Program-made: the position numbers and the translations under genes
From: Thermoclostridium sp.
GTDB taxonomy: Bacteria > Bacillota > Clostridia > DSM-8532
DNA length: 64,000 bases
Direction of reading: 5' to 3'
Assembly: GCA_017995215.1 (NCBI GenBank)
Contig: JAGOJH010000002.1
Span: forward strand, 1-64,000
Notes under the pieces: model-generated
Databases searched by the model: none
Told to the model about the DNA's origin: nothing
What the model saw: the letters and a program-made list of their open reading frames with translations, nothing else
Shown: positions 10,700 through 19,307 of the stretch, piece by piece
How the letters are laid out: each line of letters opens with the position of its first letter
How positions within the stretch are numbered: the first letter of the stretch is position 1

Positions 10700-11113
10700 T
10701 TACTTCTTGGGTCTCTTGGCACCGTACTTCGAACGGCTCTGCATTCTTTTTGCCACACCGGCCGTATCAAGGGTTCCACGAATGATATGGTAACGTACGC
10801 CAGGCAGGTCCTTTACACGTCCTCCACGAATCAGCACTACGCTGTGTTCCTGAAGATTGTGTCCGATACCCGGAATGTAGGCTGTCACTTCGTTCTGATT
10901 GGACAAACGCACCCTTGCAACCTTACGCAGTGCTGAGTTTGGTTTTTTAGGGGTAATCGTTTTAACAACCGTGCACACGCCACGCTTTTGTGGGCTGGAA
11001 ACATCGGTGGTCTCCTTTTTCAGTGAGTTGATGCCATGCTGAAGAGCCGGAGAATTGGACTTTCTTGTTACCTTTTCTCTTCCTTTTCTGACCAACTGAT
11101 TAAATGTCGGCAT
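10700..11113 (-). CDS. rpsL: 30S ribosomal protein S12
   Basis: A 137-residue decoding-centre protein. It begins [13 protein letters not shown], with the conserved [15 protein letters not shown] and the [17 protein letters not shown] loop. The two Lys positions whose substitution usually gives streptomycin resistance (in TPKKPNS and GRVKDLPG) are wild type. It lies 128 nt after ybxF and 166 nt before rpsG. AAGGAGG precedes the ATG. Confidence 0.99.
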   Translation of the reverse strand: MPTFNQLVRKGREKVTRKSNSPALQHGINSLKKETTDVSSPQKRGVCTVVKTITPKKPNSALRKVARVRLSNQNEVTAYIPGIGHNLQEHSVVLIRGGRVKDLPGVRYHIIRGTLDTAGVAKRMQSRSKYGAKRPKK

Positions 11114-11241
11114 TCCTTTTTCACCTCCTTTTCATTATTTATATTTACTTCACCCCTTCCGGGATGAGATAAAGCAGTAGTTCCATTTTCCCCTTTTTCT
11201 GCCCGGTATATCCGGAAACAGGCTTTGTATGGGGATTAACA

Positions 11242-11490
11242 CTATTCTTCCATTGTTATAGCCGCAACAGCGGTTCCGACATCAATTCCGCAGGCTTTAC
11301 CCAACAACTTCATGCTTTCCGCCCTGTGGACAGGAATGTTTTTGTTGTGGCATGCCGCCAATACGCCGGCAACCAGGCGCTCATCCGCATCCTTTGCCAC
11401 ATAAACCGCCTGAGCCCGGTTAGCTTCCACAGCTTTCATGGTTTGCTTAAGCCCTACGGTTTTCATGCGCTGCTTTAAATCCTCCAGCAC
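11242..11490 (-). CDS. ybxF: L7Ae/L30e-family ribosomal protein (YbxF-like)
   Basis: An 82-residue member of the L7Ae/L30e/S12e fold, which binds kink-turn RNA. The core KTVGLKQTMKAVEANRAQAVYVAKDAD followed by a mid-protein cysteine-containing helix and the C-terminal GTAVAAITMEE fits the Gram-positive YbxF group, encoded just before rpsL in Firmicutes. The start is a GTG at 11490 with GGAGGGGC upstream. In most Firmicutes rpoC lies directly before this gene; here it is absent and this is the first gene of the transcript. Confidence 0.9.
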   Translation of the reverse strand: MLEDLKQRMKTVGLKQTMKAVEANRAQAVYVAKDADERLVAGVLAACHNKNIPVHRAESMKLLGKACGIDVGTAVAAITMEE

Positions 11491-11663
11491 GATGATGCCC
11501 CTCCGTTTTTTCTATCGGCACAAACCCCACTGATGGGATTATCCGCCAGTATCGCGCTATCTTAATCATGCGCTTACTTCTTTTGTTTGCAGTGCCTGAA
11601 AGCAGTTAACCTGCGCAAGCAAAAACAGCATGAGAATTCCATGCTGAAATCAGACACTGAAAC

Positions 11664-11692
11664 ATTGTATACCGGAACCAGAGCTTTGTCAA
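11664..11692 (-). promoter_or_regulatory. strong SigA promoter of the str operon
   Basis: Leftward TTGACA (11687-11692, perfect), a 17-nt gap and TACAAT (11664-11669, five of six) lie about 175 nt before the ybxF start. This is the best promoter match in the first 12 kb and explains how the operon is expressed without rpoBC upstream. The leader of about 165 nt has no clear terminator-type hairpin. Confidence 0.75.
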
Positions 11693-11728
11693 GAAATTTG
11701 TGTGGTGCTGTTTCCCATATTGTGGTAT

Positions 11729-11757
11729 TTGCCATACTGGTGTATGATATATAGGAT
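11729..11757 (+). promoter_or_regulatory. candidate promoter of the CAAX protease gene
   Basis: TTGCCA (11729-11734), 17 nt and TAGGAT (11752-11757), or alternatively the overlapping TATGAT at 11743-11748. It lies about 25 nt before the Shine-Dalgarno and is divergent from the str promoter about 40 nt away. Confidence 0.45.
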
Positions 11758-11782
11758 AAAACCATTGAAGGCGGAGGTATTC

Positions 11783-12679
11783 ATGGGTAATAAAATTAAA
11801 CCTATTTATCTTCCAAAGTTTTGGCGGTCTGTACTCCATTTGTTACTCTATTTTGGGATTGAATTCGCGTTAATCATCCCCATTGTTTTTTTTGTGGGGG
11901 TAATATCCGGAATAAGTCGGATGGAAAGTGCAAATATTGAAGAAATCATGTCGTTTTTTTCCAACTCTTTAGTTAACGGGATCCTGACTATTGCAATTTC
12001 AGCAGTATTTTTGCTGATCCTCAAAAGCCGTTATTCCTTTGAGGCCAAAACTCTTTTTTCACGCAGATATCTTTCAGCTGGGGTTATTCTTGCAGCCGTT
12101 ATCACTACAGTCGGCGCTGCTATTCTAACCTCAGAGGCAGACAATTTTATGAGTAAACTGATACCAAACTGGGATCTGATGGGGGCGGGAGTTTCTGAGA
12201 TGTTTAATGCTTCGCCCTGGTGGCAGAACTTTCTGGGTGCTGTGATCATTGCTCCGCTGAATGAAGAATTTATTTTAAGAGGCTTGTGGCTTCGCGGTTA
12301 CACCAAACATTACAAGCCGTGGGCTGGCCTTGTCATTTCATCCGTCATATTCGGCGTAATGCATATGAACCTTCCTCAATTTGTTGGTGCCACCCTCAGC
12401 GGGCTTCTGTTGGGCTGGGCTTATATCAAAACAAAATCAATTGTACTGCCAATATTCATTCATGCAGTACATAACAGTATTGCTCTTTTTGGCGGGGTTG
12501 TATCCATCCCCGGTTTTTCCGTTGAATCAACCACCGGATACCAGCCTTTATGGTTTGATGCCTTGGGCTTGATTCTCGTAGTTGTCGGCATTTATCTACT
12601 CAACAGGCTTTTGAATGCGGAGCATAATAAAATTATACACCCCAGGCCAAGCGAGCTGGCCATGGAAACCCAGGAGTAA
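11783..12679 (+). CDS. CPBP-family intramembrane metalloprotease (CAAX/Abi type)
   Basis: A 298-residue integral membrane protein with about seven hydrophobic segments. It has the CPBP catalytic motifs: EEFILRGLWLRG (EExxxR) near residue 160, FGVMHMN (FxxxH) and HAVHNSIA (HxxxN). The family includes Rce1-type prenyl proteases and bacterial Abi proteins involved in bacteriocin self-immunity or anti-sigma cleavage; the target here is unknown. I start at the ATG at 11783 because GGCGGAGG lies seven bases upstream; the longer frame starts before the promoter. It is a single-gene unit with a short terminator after it. Confidence 0.9.
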   Translation: MGNKIKPIYLPKFWRSVLHLLLYFGIEFALIIPIVFFVGVISGISRMESANIEEIMSFFSNSLVNGILTIAISAVFLLILKSRYSFEAKTLFSRRYLSAGVILAAVITTVGAAILTSEADNFMSKLIPNWDLMGAGVSEMFNASPWWQNFLGAVIIAPLNEEFILRGLWLRGYTKHYKPWAGLVISSVIFGVMHMNLPQFVGATLSGLLLGWAYIKTKSIVLPIFIHAVHNSIALFGGVVSIPGFSVESTTGYQPLWFDALGLILVVVGIYLLNRLLNAEHNKIIHPRPSELAMETQE

Positions 12680-12721
12680 TACAGATGTTTGCTGCGTAAG
12701 GTCATTCAGAGAAATAAACCT

Positions 12722-12741
12722 GGAGGGATAATCCTCCTTTT
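12722..12741 (+). terminator. short terminator after the CAAX protease gene
   Basis: GGAGG, a 6-nt loop and CCTCC followed by TTTT, 43 nt after the stop codon. The five-pair stem is short, so efficiency is uncertain. Confidence 0.55.
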
Positions 12742-12785
12742 AAAACTAAAGTTCGTATGCGGATTACCGTTTTTTCCCGAAGAAG

Positions 12786-12814
12786 TTGACGAATTATACA
12801 GTTTTTGCTATCAT
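12786..12814 (+). promoter_or_regulatory. SigA promoter of the envelope-protein group
   Basis: TTGACG (12786-12791), a 17-nt gap and TATCAT (12809-12814), with TGC before the -10 as an extended element. It lies 65 nt upstream of the first lipoprotein gene and probably drives that gene and the next two. Confidence 0.7.
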
Positions 12815-12878
12815 GGCACTATAGAGTATCCCTCTTTTGTGTAAATATGTTCTTTTTATGTAAATTATGGGGTGATTT

Positions 12879-13478
12879 ATGGTGAAAAAAGTACATTTCG
12901 TTTTGATTCTTCTACTGATTGGTCTTTCTGTTTCATTCTCCTCCTGTCAGGGGAGAAACACTCAAACCTTTGCGGAAAGCTTAAAAAAGACCGAAGATGT
13001 TCTCTCCGGGAAGAAAATGCTTCATCTGAGGCAGGTGATTGAGTATTACGACTCCGAGGGTAAACCCGTGCCGCGTTATTTTGAGCTTTTCGTGGCAAAA
13101 GGGATTCAGAAATCTACCGAGCTCGACAGCGAGGGCAATGAAATGCAGATTTATCTGGATAAACAGAATGAACACATCAGTTACGATCCGGTTTCCCTGG
13201 CCAGGCAAAATTATGAAGCCAACCCCCTTATCCTGCCGGATCTGGCACTTTTCGCAAAAGATAAAGCTCTTACGATTACAAAGGAAAGCTCCTATGAATA
13301 TGCCGGGCAAAGCTGTGCCTCCTATATGATCTCAAATGGAAATCCACAGGATGATATCCGGGTGTATCTCGATGATGCAACCGGCTTTATTCTGTTTTGT
13401 GATGCTCCGCTGTTCTGCATCAAAACCGCCAGCATCGAGGTTATTCCGTACGATGCAGTTTATTTTAAGGTTCCATGA
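12879..13478 (+). CDS. uncharacterised lipoprotein
   Basis: A 199-residue protein with a signal peptide of about 24 residues ending in the lipobox FSSC, so it is probably anchored to the outer face of the membrane. The mature part has the look of an outer-membrane-lipoprotein-sorting or LolA-like beta fold (MLHLRQVIEYYDSEGKPVPRY, later ISYDPVSLARQNYE), but I do not recognise the family. Two Cys lie in the mature domain (QSCASY and LFCIK). It is followed 25 nt later by the SH3-like secreted protein and is probably in the same transcript. GGGGTGA precedes the ATG. Confidence 0.8.
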   Translation: MVKKVHFVLILLLIGLSVSFSSCQGRNTQTFAESLKKTEDVLSGKKMLHLRQVIEYYDSEGKPVPRYFELFVAKGIQKSTELDSEGNEMQIYLDKQNEHISYDPVSLARQNYEANPLILPDLALFAKDKALTITKESSYEYAGQSCASYMISNGNPQDDIRVYLDDATGFILFCDAPLFCIKTASIEVIPYDAVYFKVP

Positions 13479-13503
13479 ATCAGAAGAAAGGTGCTGACCG
13501 CAG

Positions 13504-14907
13504 ATGAAAACGAGAAAACTCTTACTCTTTGTACTCATCATTGCACTTGCCTTTACAGTTCATATTCCCTCTTCCATGGCTGAGGCTACGCCACCAATTG
13601 CGCAGGGTGTCACTAAAAAGCCCGTGTATGTATACTGGGGAAAGAGTGAAGCCTATCCCATCATCGGGCTGCTGGGCGCCAATGAAGAAATTGATATTTA
13701 TGAATATGATAAAACCTGGGTTTTAACCAAATACGAATCCTGGGTCACCTACAACGGAACTACGGTTGCCAACGGGTTTTATGGCTACTTGAAAAGAAAG
13801 GACGTCACTTGCGATCCGCCGCTTGAAGGGGACCAATCCGCCAAAGCCGATACCGGGCCGGGAAAACGAAAGAAACGCCCACCTAAAAGAAACAATCCCG
13901 GCGTTTCGGTTTCACCCGCTCCGACCACTGCCGGAACACCTGTACCCGCCAGTCCAAATCCCACGGCGACAGTTGAAGATTTGATGGAGTATGACTGGCT
14001 CATCCGCACGCCGGGGGTTTGTTCCCAAACCATTGATGTCGGGGACAACATGAAGTATAAAGCCCAGTTCAGCCTGATGGCTTTTAAATTCGGCGGATAC
14101 TCCGCCAGCTCCCTGCCCGTTTTTAATGATGGAAACCACAACGATTACTGCGGATATTGTTCGTTCAACCTTGAACAGAAAACCCAGGATGTTTTGAATG
14201 ACAATAATCTGAGTTTCCTGCAGGGCCTGGGTGGAGTTTCCATCGATGCATTCACCAATAACGGCAGGTTTTTCATCGATTCCCAAACCGACAACGGAAC
14301 AAGAGCCATTTTCACTCTCAACATGATGGCCAACTCGACTATAAACCCCCAGATCAATGATGAATATATGGGAATCAGCGTTGGTGGAGAAATGTTCAAC
14401 AGTACACAGATGCAGCCTCTTGATATGAGATTGGAGCCATCAGCCGGTGGTTATCAGCTGGTGCTGTTGAATATGAAGCCGGGCGGCGGCGACTTGAAAT
14501 TTCCTGCCATGCTTGAAAAATTCCCTCTTTCAGATATCGATAAGGCAGAGCGTGAAAGGCTGAAGAAAGAGGGGGAGGAAAGAATGAGGCAACAATCGAA
14601 GGAACTGCTTGATAAAATTCTTGAAGACTGGCGGAATAGATTAAAGACCAAATTTGATGATGAATCGAATCTGCCGAAAGAGGATGGCGAAGTTGCTACC
14701 GAGGAGGATCCCCCGGTTGTTCCTTCGGATCCGTCTGATAACGATACAGCACCTGGCAAAGAACAAACACCCGTTCCCAATGGCTCGGCCGATAGTGAAG
14801 ATGTTCCGCCGGAAGAAGGTGCAACCTCTGGCGGTTCCCACACGCTCGCTCCGCTCACAGGTGGTGGTACCAGTGAAAACGTCGATTTTTTCCCGGGAGA
14901 TAACTAA
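13504..14907 (+). CDS. secreted protein with N-terminal SH3-like domain
   Basis: A 467-residue exported protein. A signal peptide occupies residues 1-27 (cleavage near SSMAEA). Residues about 35-105 resemble a bacterial SH3-like wall-binding domain (KPVYVYWGKSEAYPIIGLL, then GFYGYLKRKDV). A basic, Pro/Thr-rich linker follows (about 115-155), then a central domain of about 200 residues that I do not recognise (DWLIRTPGVCSQTIDVGD onward), a Lys/Glu-rich predicted helix (about 340-385), and an acidic Ser/Pro/Gly-rich tail. There is no LPXTG motif and no C-terminal membrane anchor. It probably sits in the cell wall. It is 23 nt upstream of another lipoprotein gene. Confidence 0.75.
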   Translation: MKTRKLLLFVLIIALAFTVHIPSSMAEATPPIAQGVTKKPVYVYWGKSEAYPIIGLLGANEEIDIYEYDKTWVLTKYESWVTYNGTTVANGFYGYLKRKDVTCDPPLEGDQSAKADTGPGKRKKRPPKRNNPGVSVSPAPTTAGTPVPASPNPTATVEDLMEYDWLIRTPGVCSQTIDVGDNMKYKAQFSLMAFKFGGYSASSLPVFNDGNHNDYCGYCSFNLEQKTQDVLNDNNLSFLQGLGGVSIDAFTNNGRFFIDSQTDNGTRAIFTLNMMANSTINPQINDEYMGISVGGEMFNSTQMQPLDMRLEPSAGGYQLVLLNMKPGGGDLKFPAMLEKFPLSDIDKAERERLKKEGEERMRQQSKELLDKILEDWRNRLKTKFDDESNLPKEDGEVATEEDPPVVPSDPSDNDTAPGKEQTPVPNGSADSEDVPPEEGATSGGSHTLAPLTGGGTSENVDFFPGDN

Positions 14908-14930
14908 GCTATCTGGAAAGGAGTCTGTAT

Positions 14931-15809
14931 ATGAAACAATTAATAAAAATTATTCCATTCATTCTGGTATTTATGCTCCTGTCCGGTTGTGGCAGCTCTA
15001 TCAAAAACAGGGAAGAGAAACTCCCCGGCCTAGAAGAAAAGAGCCCGGAGAAAACAATCACTCAGGAGGAGCAAATCTTTTCAGACCAGTTTCAAACCGT
15101 TTCCGAGCTGCCCGTCAGCGAGGAATTTGTGGATCTGCTCTACCTGAATTCTCTGACAGAGGCTGAACCACTTGTGCTTCCAACCCCTGAGCCCATAGAT
15201 GAAACCGCTATCCTGGAATCCATTTTTGGTGCTAACAAGAGTTGGCCCGCTGAGTACCTTGCTCCGGATATGCCTGCGTATACAAAGGGTGAAATCGTAA
15301 ACTGGATTGCGACCGACGGTGAGCAGTCCATCGACATCGTCATCAATGGAACAAACGAGCAGGAGCTGGAGGAGTACCTGCTGGAGCTTGAGAAAAACGG
15401 TTTCTCCAAAGATTATGACACCTACAGCAAGGGGCTGTTTACAGTGGAGGCCAGTTTCAATTTCGGAGGTAAGCTATGGATAAGTTCCTATCAGCAAACC
15501 CTGAAGAAATGGCCGCAGGATATTCTCGGATTTGTGCCTCCACTGGAGAAGGGGTTACTGATCAACATGGATCTTACCGGAGAAGAAGCCGATATTGTCT
15601 TTGGATACCTTAGCTATATTGATTTGACAAGGGAAGAACTTGATCAGTGGATAAGCACCCTTACCAATAGCGGTTTTGAAAATGATAACGATCAAATCGT
15701 CAAGTACAATGTACAGTATAAGGGAAAAGAATATAAAGAATTCAGTATCTCTATTGAGAGCATGGACGAAAAAGAATGGTCTTTGTATTATTATTTTGAA
15801 AACAATTAG
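14931..15809 (+). CDS. uncharacterised lipoprotein
   Basis: A 292-residue protein with signal peptide and lipobox LSGC (Cys at about residue 21), followed by an acidic, disordered stretch to about residue 90. The rest appears to contain two similar alpha/beta halves, each with a helix of the type ELEEYLLELEKNGFS or ELDQWISTLTNSGFE followed by a beta strand, which suggests an internal duplication. It has no recognised family or active-site motif. AAAGGAG stands before the ATG. It is the third gene of the same-direction envelope group. Confidence 0.75.
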   Translation: MKQLIKIIPFILVFMLLSGCGSSIKNREEKLPGLEEKSPEKTITQEEQIFSDQFQTVSELPVSEEFVDLLYLNSLTEAEPLVLPTPEPIDETAILESIFGANKSWPAEYLAPDMPAYTKGEIVNWIATDGEQSIDIVINGTNEQELEEYLLELEKNGFSKDYDTYSKGLFTVEASFNFGGKLWISSYQQTLKKWPQDILGFVPPLEKGLLINMDLTGEEADIVFGYLSYIDLTREELDQWISTLTNSGFENDNDQIVKYNVQYKGKEYKEFSISIESMDEKEWSLYYYFENN

Positions 15810-16080
15810 ATTGCGGATACGCTCATAATCCGTTCATCAATTTTACGAACTTTATTGATATACATTTAACGCTATTGGCGATAGAGTTCATGAATCACCA
15901 GAAGCTTCTGATAGCCGTATTTAGCCTAAAACGAAAACGGGCGGTGGCGGAAACCAAGCAAAGTGATTTCTGCTGTCTGTATCGTTGACACTATTAACCA
16001 TCGATGACATAATAATCTTACATGATAAATTTCCTAATCCTGCTAAAACAATATTGAATTTGAAAGGGAGGTATTTTTCA

Positions 16081-17697
16081 ATGAAAACCAGAATCCTTTC
16101 CATCCTGCTTTGTTTGCTATTGATAGAGACACTTTTTTTACCCATATCTGCTTTTGCCAGCAGTGATCCAAACAATGGAGACTGGAGCAGCAAGTCCGTG
16201 ACCCTGTCGAAAACCGCTGAAGCAGAGCTCATGGTTCGTGTGGGTGATATCGACGCATGCAACGACGAAAGCGTGGTTGAAGAAGGAGGCTACAATCCAT
16301 TCAGTGCAGCGGATCAATTTGCTCATGATTACCCCTGGGAGGAAGACCCTTCCGACCCAAAGGGAACCGATCGAATTTATATCGGCAGCAAGGAGACCGG
16401 AAATTCGTCTGACGGTTATACGGATAGCTATTATTCATGGATTAACGATGGTGAGCCTTATGCCTGCGCAAAGGGCGCGATGAGCATTACAATGGATTAT
16501 GATGCTTCTGGTATTACCGTGAAAAACGCACTGCTGCAAATTTGCGTAGATGACTTTCAGGCATTAAGCTGGCAAAGCCACTTTAATGTTACCCTGAATG
16601 GCAAGGACGCTCCCTTTATCGCAGAGCTGCTGAACCAAGTGGACCAGACCGGTCCTACCAGTTATATCACATCGGCAATCATTCCCTCTGGTTTTTATAA
16701 GGAAATCGCTTCCGGAAAGCTTGTGATCACCATTGATGAGACCACCGGTGTAGGCGACGGGTTCGCAGTGGATTTTGTCAAGCTGCTGATCAATTATAAA
16801 GAAAGCGTCTTCACAGGTCATTTCATCGGCACTGTTGGAGGCAGCTCAAAGGCGACGGTTCGCCTTTTAGGTACCAGTACCACCATCACCACCGACGAAG
16901 GAGGAAATTTCTCCTTTGATGCCGTTCCGGGTTTGAACGCGGTTCGTGCCTCAGCAGAAGGTTATGTCGAGGACTATGATTATGGCATCGTGTTGTCCTC
17001 CGATACGGAATGGAGTGCCATACTCGGGCTTTCCGAAGGGCAGGGAACCCCGGATATCGATTTCAGCAAATTTGCCGCAACCGATGCCTGGACTGAGGCT
17101 TCCTCCTGGGCGACGGCAGAGCTTCAGAAAGCATCTGATTTGGGCCTGATACCGGCTGTATTGATGGGCGCCGATATGACCAAGCCCATTACCCGTGCGG
17201 AGTTTGCGGCCATAAGTGTGAAGGTTTATGAAAACCTGGCGAATACAAAGGCTCAGCCGGTTGCCACCAATCCTTTTACCGACTGCAGTGATGCTGAAGT
17301 TTTAAAAGCCTATAACCTGGGCGTTACCAATGGAACCAGTGCCACCACCTTTACTCCGAATCAGATTTTAAACCGGGAACAGGCGGCAACCATGCTCACC
17401 CGGGTTTATAAAAAAGTTTCCATGGATGGCTGGACCCTGGCAACCGACAGCCAGTTCACCCTCAGCTATGAAAAACCACCTGTCTTTGCAGATGATGAAT
17501 TGATTTCAGGCTGGGCAAAGGACAGTGTGTATTTTATGAATGCCAATAAAATTATCAATGGCGTCGGTGGGAATAAGTTTGCCCCGAAGAACACCACTTC
17601 AGCCGAAGAAGCCACTGGTTATGCTAACGCTACCCGTGAGCAGGCACTTCTGATCGCTGCAAGAATGGTGGATAATTTGAAGGACGATGTGGATTAA
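16081..17697 (+). CDS. S-layer homology (SLH) domain protein
   Basis: A 538-residue exported protein. The signal peptide ends at about residue 28 (ISAFASS). Residues about 40-240 are an unrecognised beta-rich domain. About 245-320 look like a carboxypeptidase-regulatory/Ig-like fold (GTVGGSSKATVRLLGTS, TTDEGGNFSFDAVPGL). The C-terminal 200 residues carry SLH repeats (PITRAEFAAISVKVYENL, NPFTDCSDAEVLKAYNLG, LNREQAATMLTRVYKK, FADDELISGWAKDSVYFM). SLH repeats bind pyruvylated secondary wall polymer, so this is a surface protein. I start at the ATG at 16081 with AAGGGAGG upstream. A strong terminator follows. Confidence 0.9.
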   Translation: MKTRILSILLCLLLIETLFLPISAFASSDPNNGDWSSKSVTLSKTAEAELMVRVGDIDACNDESVVEEGGYNPFSAADQFAHDYPWEEDPSDPKGTDRIYIGSKETGNSSDGYTDSYYSWINDGEPYACAKGAMSITMDYDASGITVKNALLQICVDDFQALSWQSHFNVTLNGKDAPFIAELLNQVDQTGPTSYITSAIIPSGFYKEIASGKLVITIDETTGVGDGFAVDFVKLLINYKESVFTGHFIGTVGGSSKATVRLLGTSTTITTDEGGNFSFDAVPGLNAVRASAEGYVEDYDYGIVLSSDTEWSAILGLSEGQGTPDIDFSKFAATDAWTEASSWATAELQKASDLGLIPAVLMGADMTKPITRAEFAAISVKVYENLANTKAQPVATNPFTDCSDAEVLKAYNLGVTNGTSATTFTPNQILNREQAATMLTRVYKKVSMDGWTLATDSQFTLSYEKPPVFADDELISGWAKDSVYFMNANKIINGVGGNKFAPKNTTSAEEATGYANATREQALLIAARMVDNLKDDVD

Positions 17698-17777
17698 TCT
17701 GTATAAACCTGACTGATTTTTAACGAACGCATTCAGCGGCATACTGTTTTTAACAAAACAGATATTTTTACAGTCAA

Positions 17778-17806
17778 ATGCGGAAGGAGAAATTCTCCTT
17801 CCGCAT
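17778..17806 (+). terminator. rho-independent terminator of the SLH protein gene
   Basis: A perfect 12-bp stem (ATGCGGAAGGAG with its complement), 5-nt loop, followed by CATTCATTTT, 80 nt after the stop codon. The remainder of the gap to 18037 shows no gene; a small CGCGG/CCGCG hairpin near 18000-18025 could end the convergent lipoprotein transcript. Confidence 0.8.
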
Positions 17807-18037
17807 CATTCATTTTCAGCCCATCCTCAAGGAATTCTTCTTAACCCTTAGCGGCGGTTCCAGTACTGGGAAAACCATTGTTCCTTTATGGACTAAATCA
17901 ACTGGAGCCTTTGGAATTCAGGGTTTGCAATGTTGAACTATCCACTCCGAACAAGAAAGCCCTACATACAATGTGTCCTGCCGACAAAATCCATGCGGAT
18001 TATCGCGGTGTTTGCCGCGGTAAAAATTTTGTTGTAG

Positions 18038-18901
18038 CTATTGCAGGAGATTTCCCTGAAAGCTGAGATATTGTCCGTCCGGCGAGTTAAAACCAATCCC
18101 AACGTTGTTTCCCGCCACCGTAACCTCAAATGGTACGTCAAGAAACATGTCGTTCTCCTCCACTTGCGTTTCCAATGCCATAAATCCTACATCAGTCATG
18201 ATGAAACGGAAGGTTCCTTTTCCGCGATAATCCACCTTGACCAGCGGTGCCAGGTCAATCTCATTGTCGGCAGACTGTTTTTCGGCAGCAGCCGGTTCAA
18301 GAGTAAATTCCGCCTTTGATACAAGTCCAAGCATCCCGGTGGCAGGCAAGCTGCCTCCGGCATCCTTTACCCCGATGGACTGCAACATCGCCTGACCTTT
18401 GAAAACACCATTGGTGCTTTCAGCCTGCATTTCAAAAATCATGGTGCAATTGGTGCCATCCTGTGCGATAACATTTTCCACTTTATCGTTGATCTCTATC
18501 TTTGCCCCGTCGGTCTTTGCCCTGTCGGTGGCCAACATTTTTTGTTCCTCGATTGTGATATGGCAGTTTGCCTGTACACCGGCGGATCCCTTCCGCTTTA
18601 CAGTAGCCGTGGTATCACCTTTTGTAACAGCTGTTACTATACCATCGCTGGAAATGGTGGCAACTCTTTCGTCCTCAACTGCCCATATAACATCTGTAAC
18701 AGCTTGTTCTGATGCGTTTAGGCATACAAGAGAAGCGGTTTCTCCGACTGAAAGCAGTAGCTTCTCTGGCTGGATACGAATAGTCTCTTCCTGTGTGGAG
18801 GCAGAGGTATAGTCGGATGGCTGAGACATTGCCGTACCATTGTCTTTTCTGCAGCCTGTGAGCAGCAAAAGTAGTAAGAGCAATATGGCTAATTTTTTAA
18901 T
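18038..18901 (-). CDS. lipoprotein with bacterial Ig-like (Big2) domain, probable AUU start
   Basis: A 287-residue lipoprotein: a Lys-rich start, a run of Leu and the lipobox LTGC. Residues about 35-115 form a Big2-type Ig-like domain (LLLSVGETASLVCLNASE, VATISSDGIVTAV); the C-terminal domain of about 150 residues is unrecognised. No ATG, GTG or TTG makes a sensible start. The frame reads ATT AAA AAA TTA GCC before the hydrophobic core, AGGAG lies 8 nt before the ATT, and an ATG five bases upstream is in another frame that stops at once. I therefore place the start at the ATT (18901). The TTG at 18883 would remove the basic n-region. It is convergent with the SLH gene. Confidence 0.7.
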   Translation of the reverse strand: MKKLAILLLLLLLLTGCRKDNGTAMSQPSDYTSASTQEETIRIQPEKLLLSVGETASLVCLNASEQAVTDVIWAVEDERVATISSDGIVTAVTKGDTTATVKRKGSAGVQANCHITIEEQKMLATDRAKTDGAKIEINDKVENVIAQDGTNCTMIFEMQAESTNGVFKGQAMLQSIGVKDAGGSLPATGMLGLVSKAEFTLEPAAAEKQSADNEIDLAPLVKVDYRGKGTFRFIMTDVGFMALETQVEENDMFLDVPFEVTVAGNNVGIGFNSPDGQYLSFQGNLLQ

Positions 18902-19216
18902 ATCATCAACTCCTGTATAATTTAATAATTGTCAGGCTTTCACTCAAACGCTTTATACTCATCGTCTGTGAGCAGTGATATTCACCATTGCTTTTCCTGC
19001 TCGGTGTTCATTCTCTACGGGTGAATGGGATCATCTGCTTTAGACGGCAAGATTGATCTAAATCATCGCACGATAATACCCTTTCCCGTCTTTATATAAT
19101 CCATTTTACATCAGGTATTTTTATACTACAATACCCAATTTCTGTCGGGCCAGGTTTTCAGATTTCGGATATATTCACCGATTGCTGAAAACCTCTTTTC
19201 GTATTTTAACCAATGG

Positions 19217-19242
19217 TATAATATTAATATTACTAATAGTAA
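19217..19242 (+). promoter_or_regulatory. extended -10 promoter and palindromic operator of the XRE/ABC unit
   Basis: TATAAT (19217-19222) preceded by TGG forms an extended -10 with no good -35. Directly downstream, near the expected transcription start, is the perfect inverted repeat TTACTAATAGTAA (19230-19242). An operator here for the adjacent XRE protein is a reasonable inference. The rest of the 400-nt gap from 18902 shows nothing clear. Confidence 0.5.
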
Positions 19243-19307
19243 AGATAGTATCTGTTTTTCTTGATAATATCCGATAAAATAGAACGTAGAGAAAGAGTGT
19301 GGGAAAC

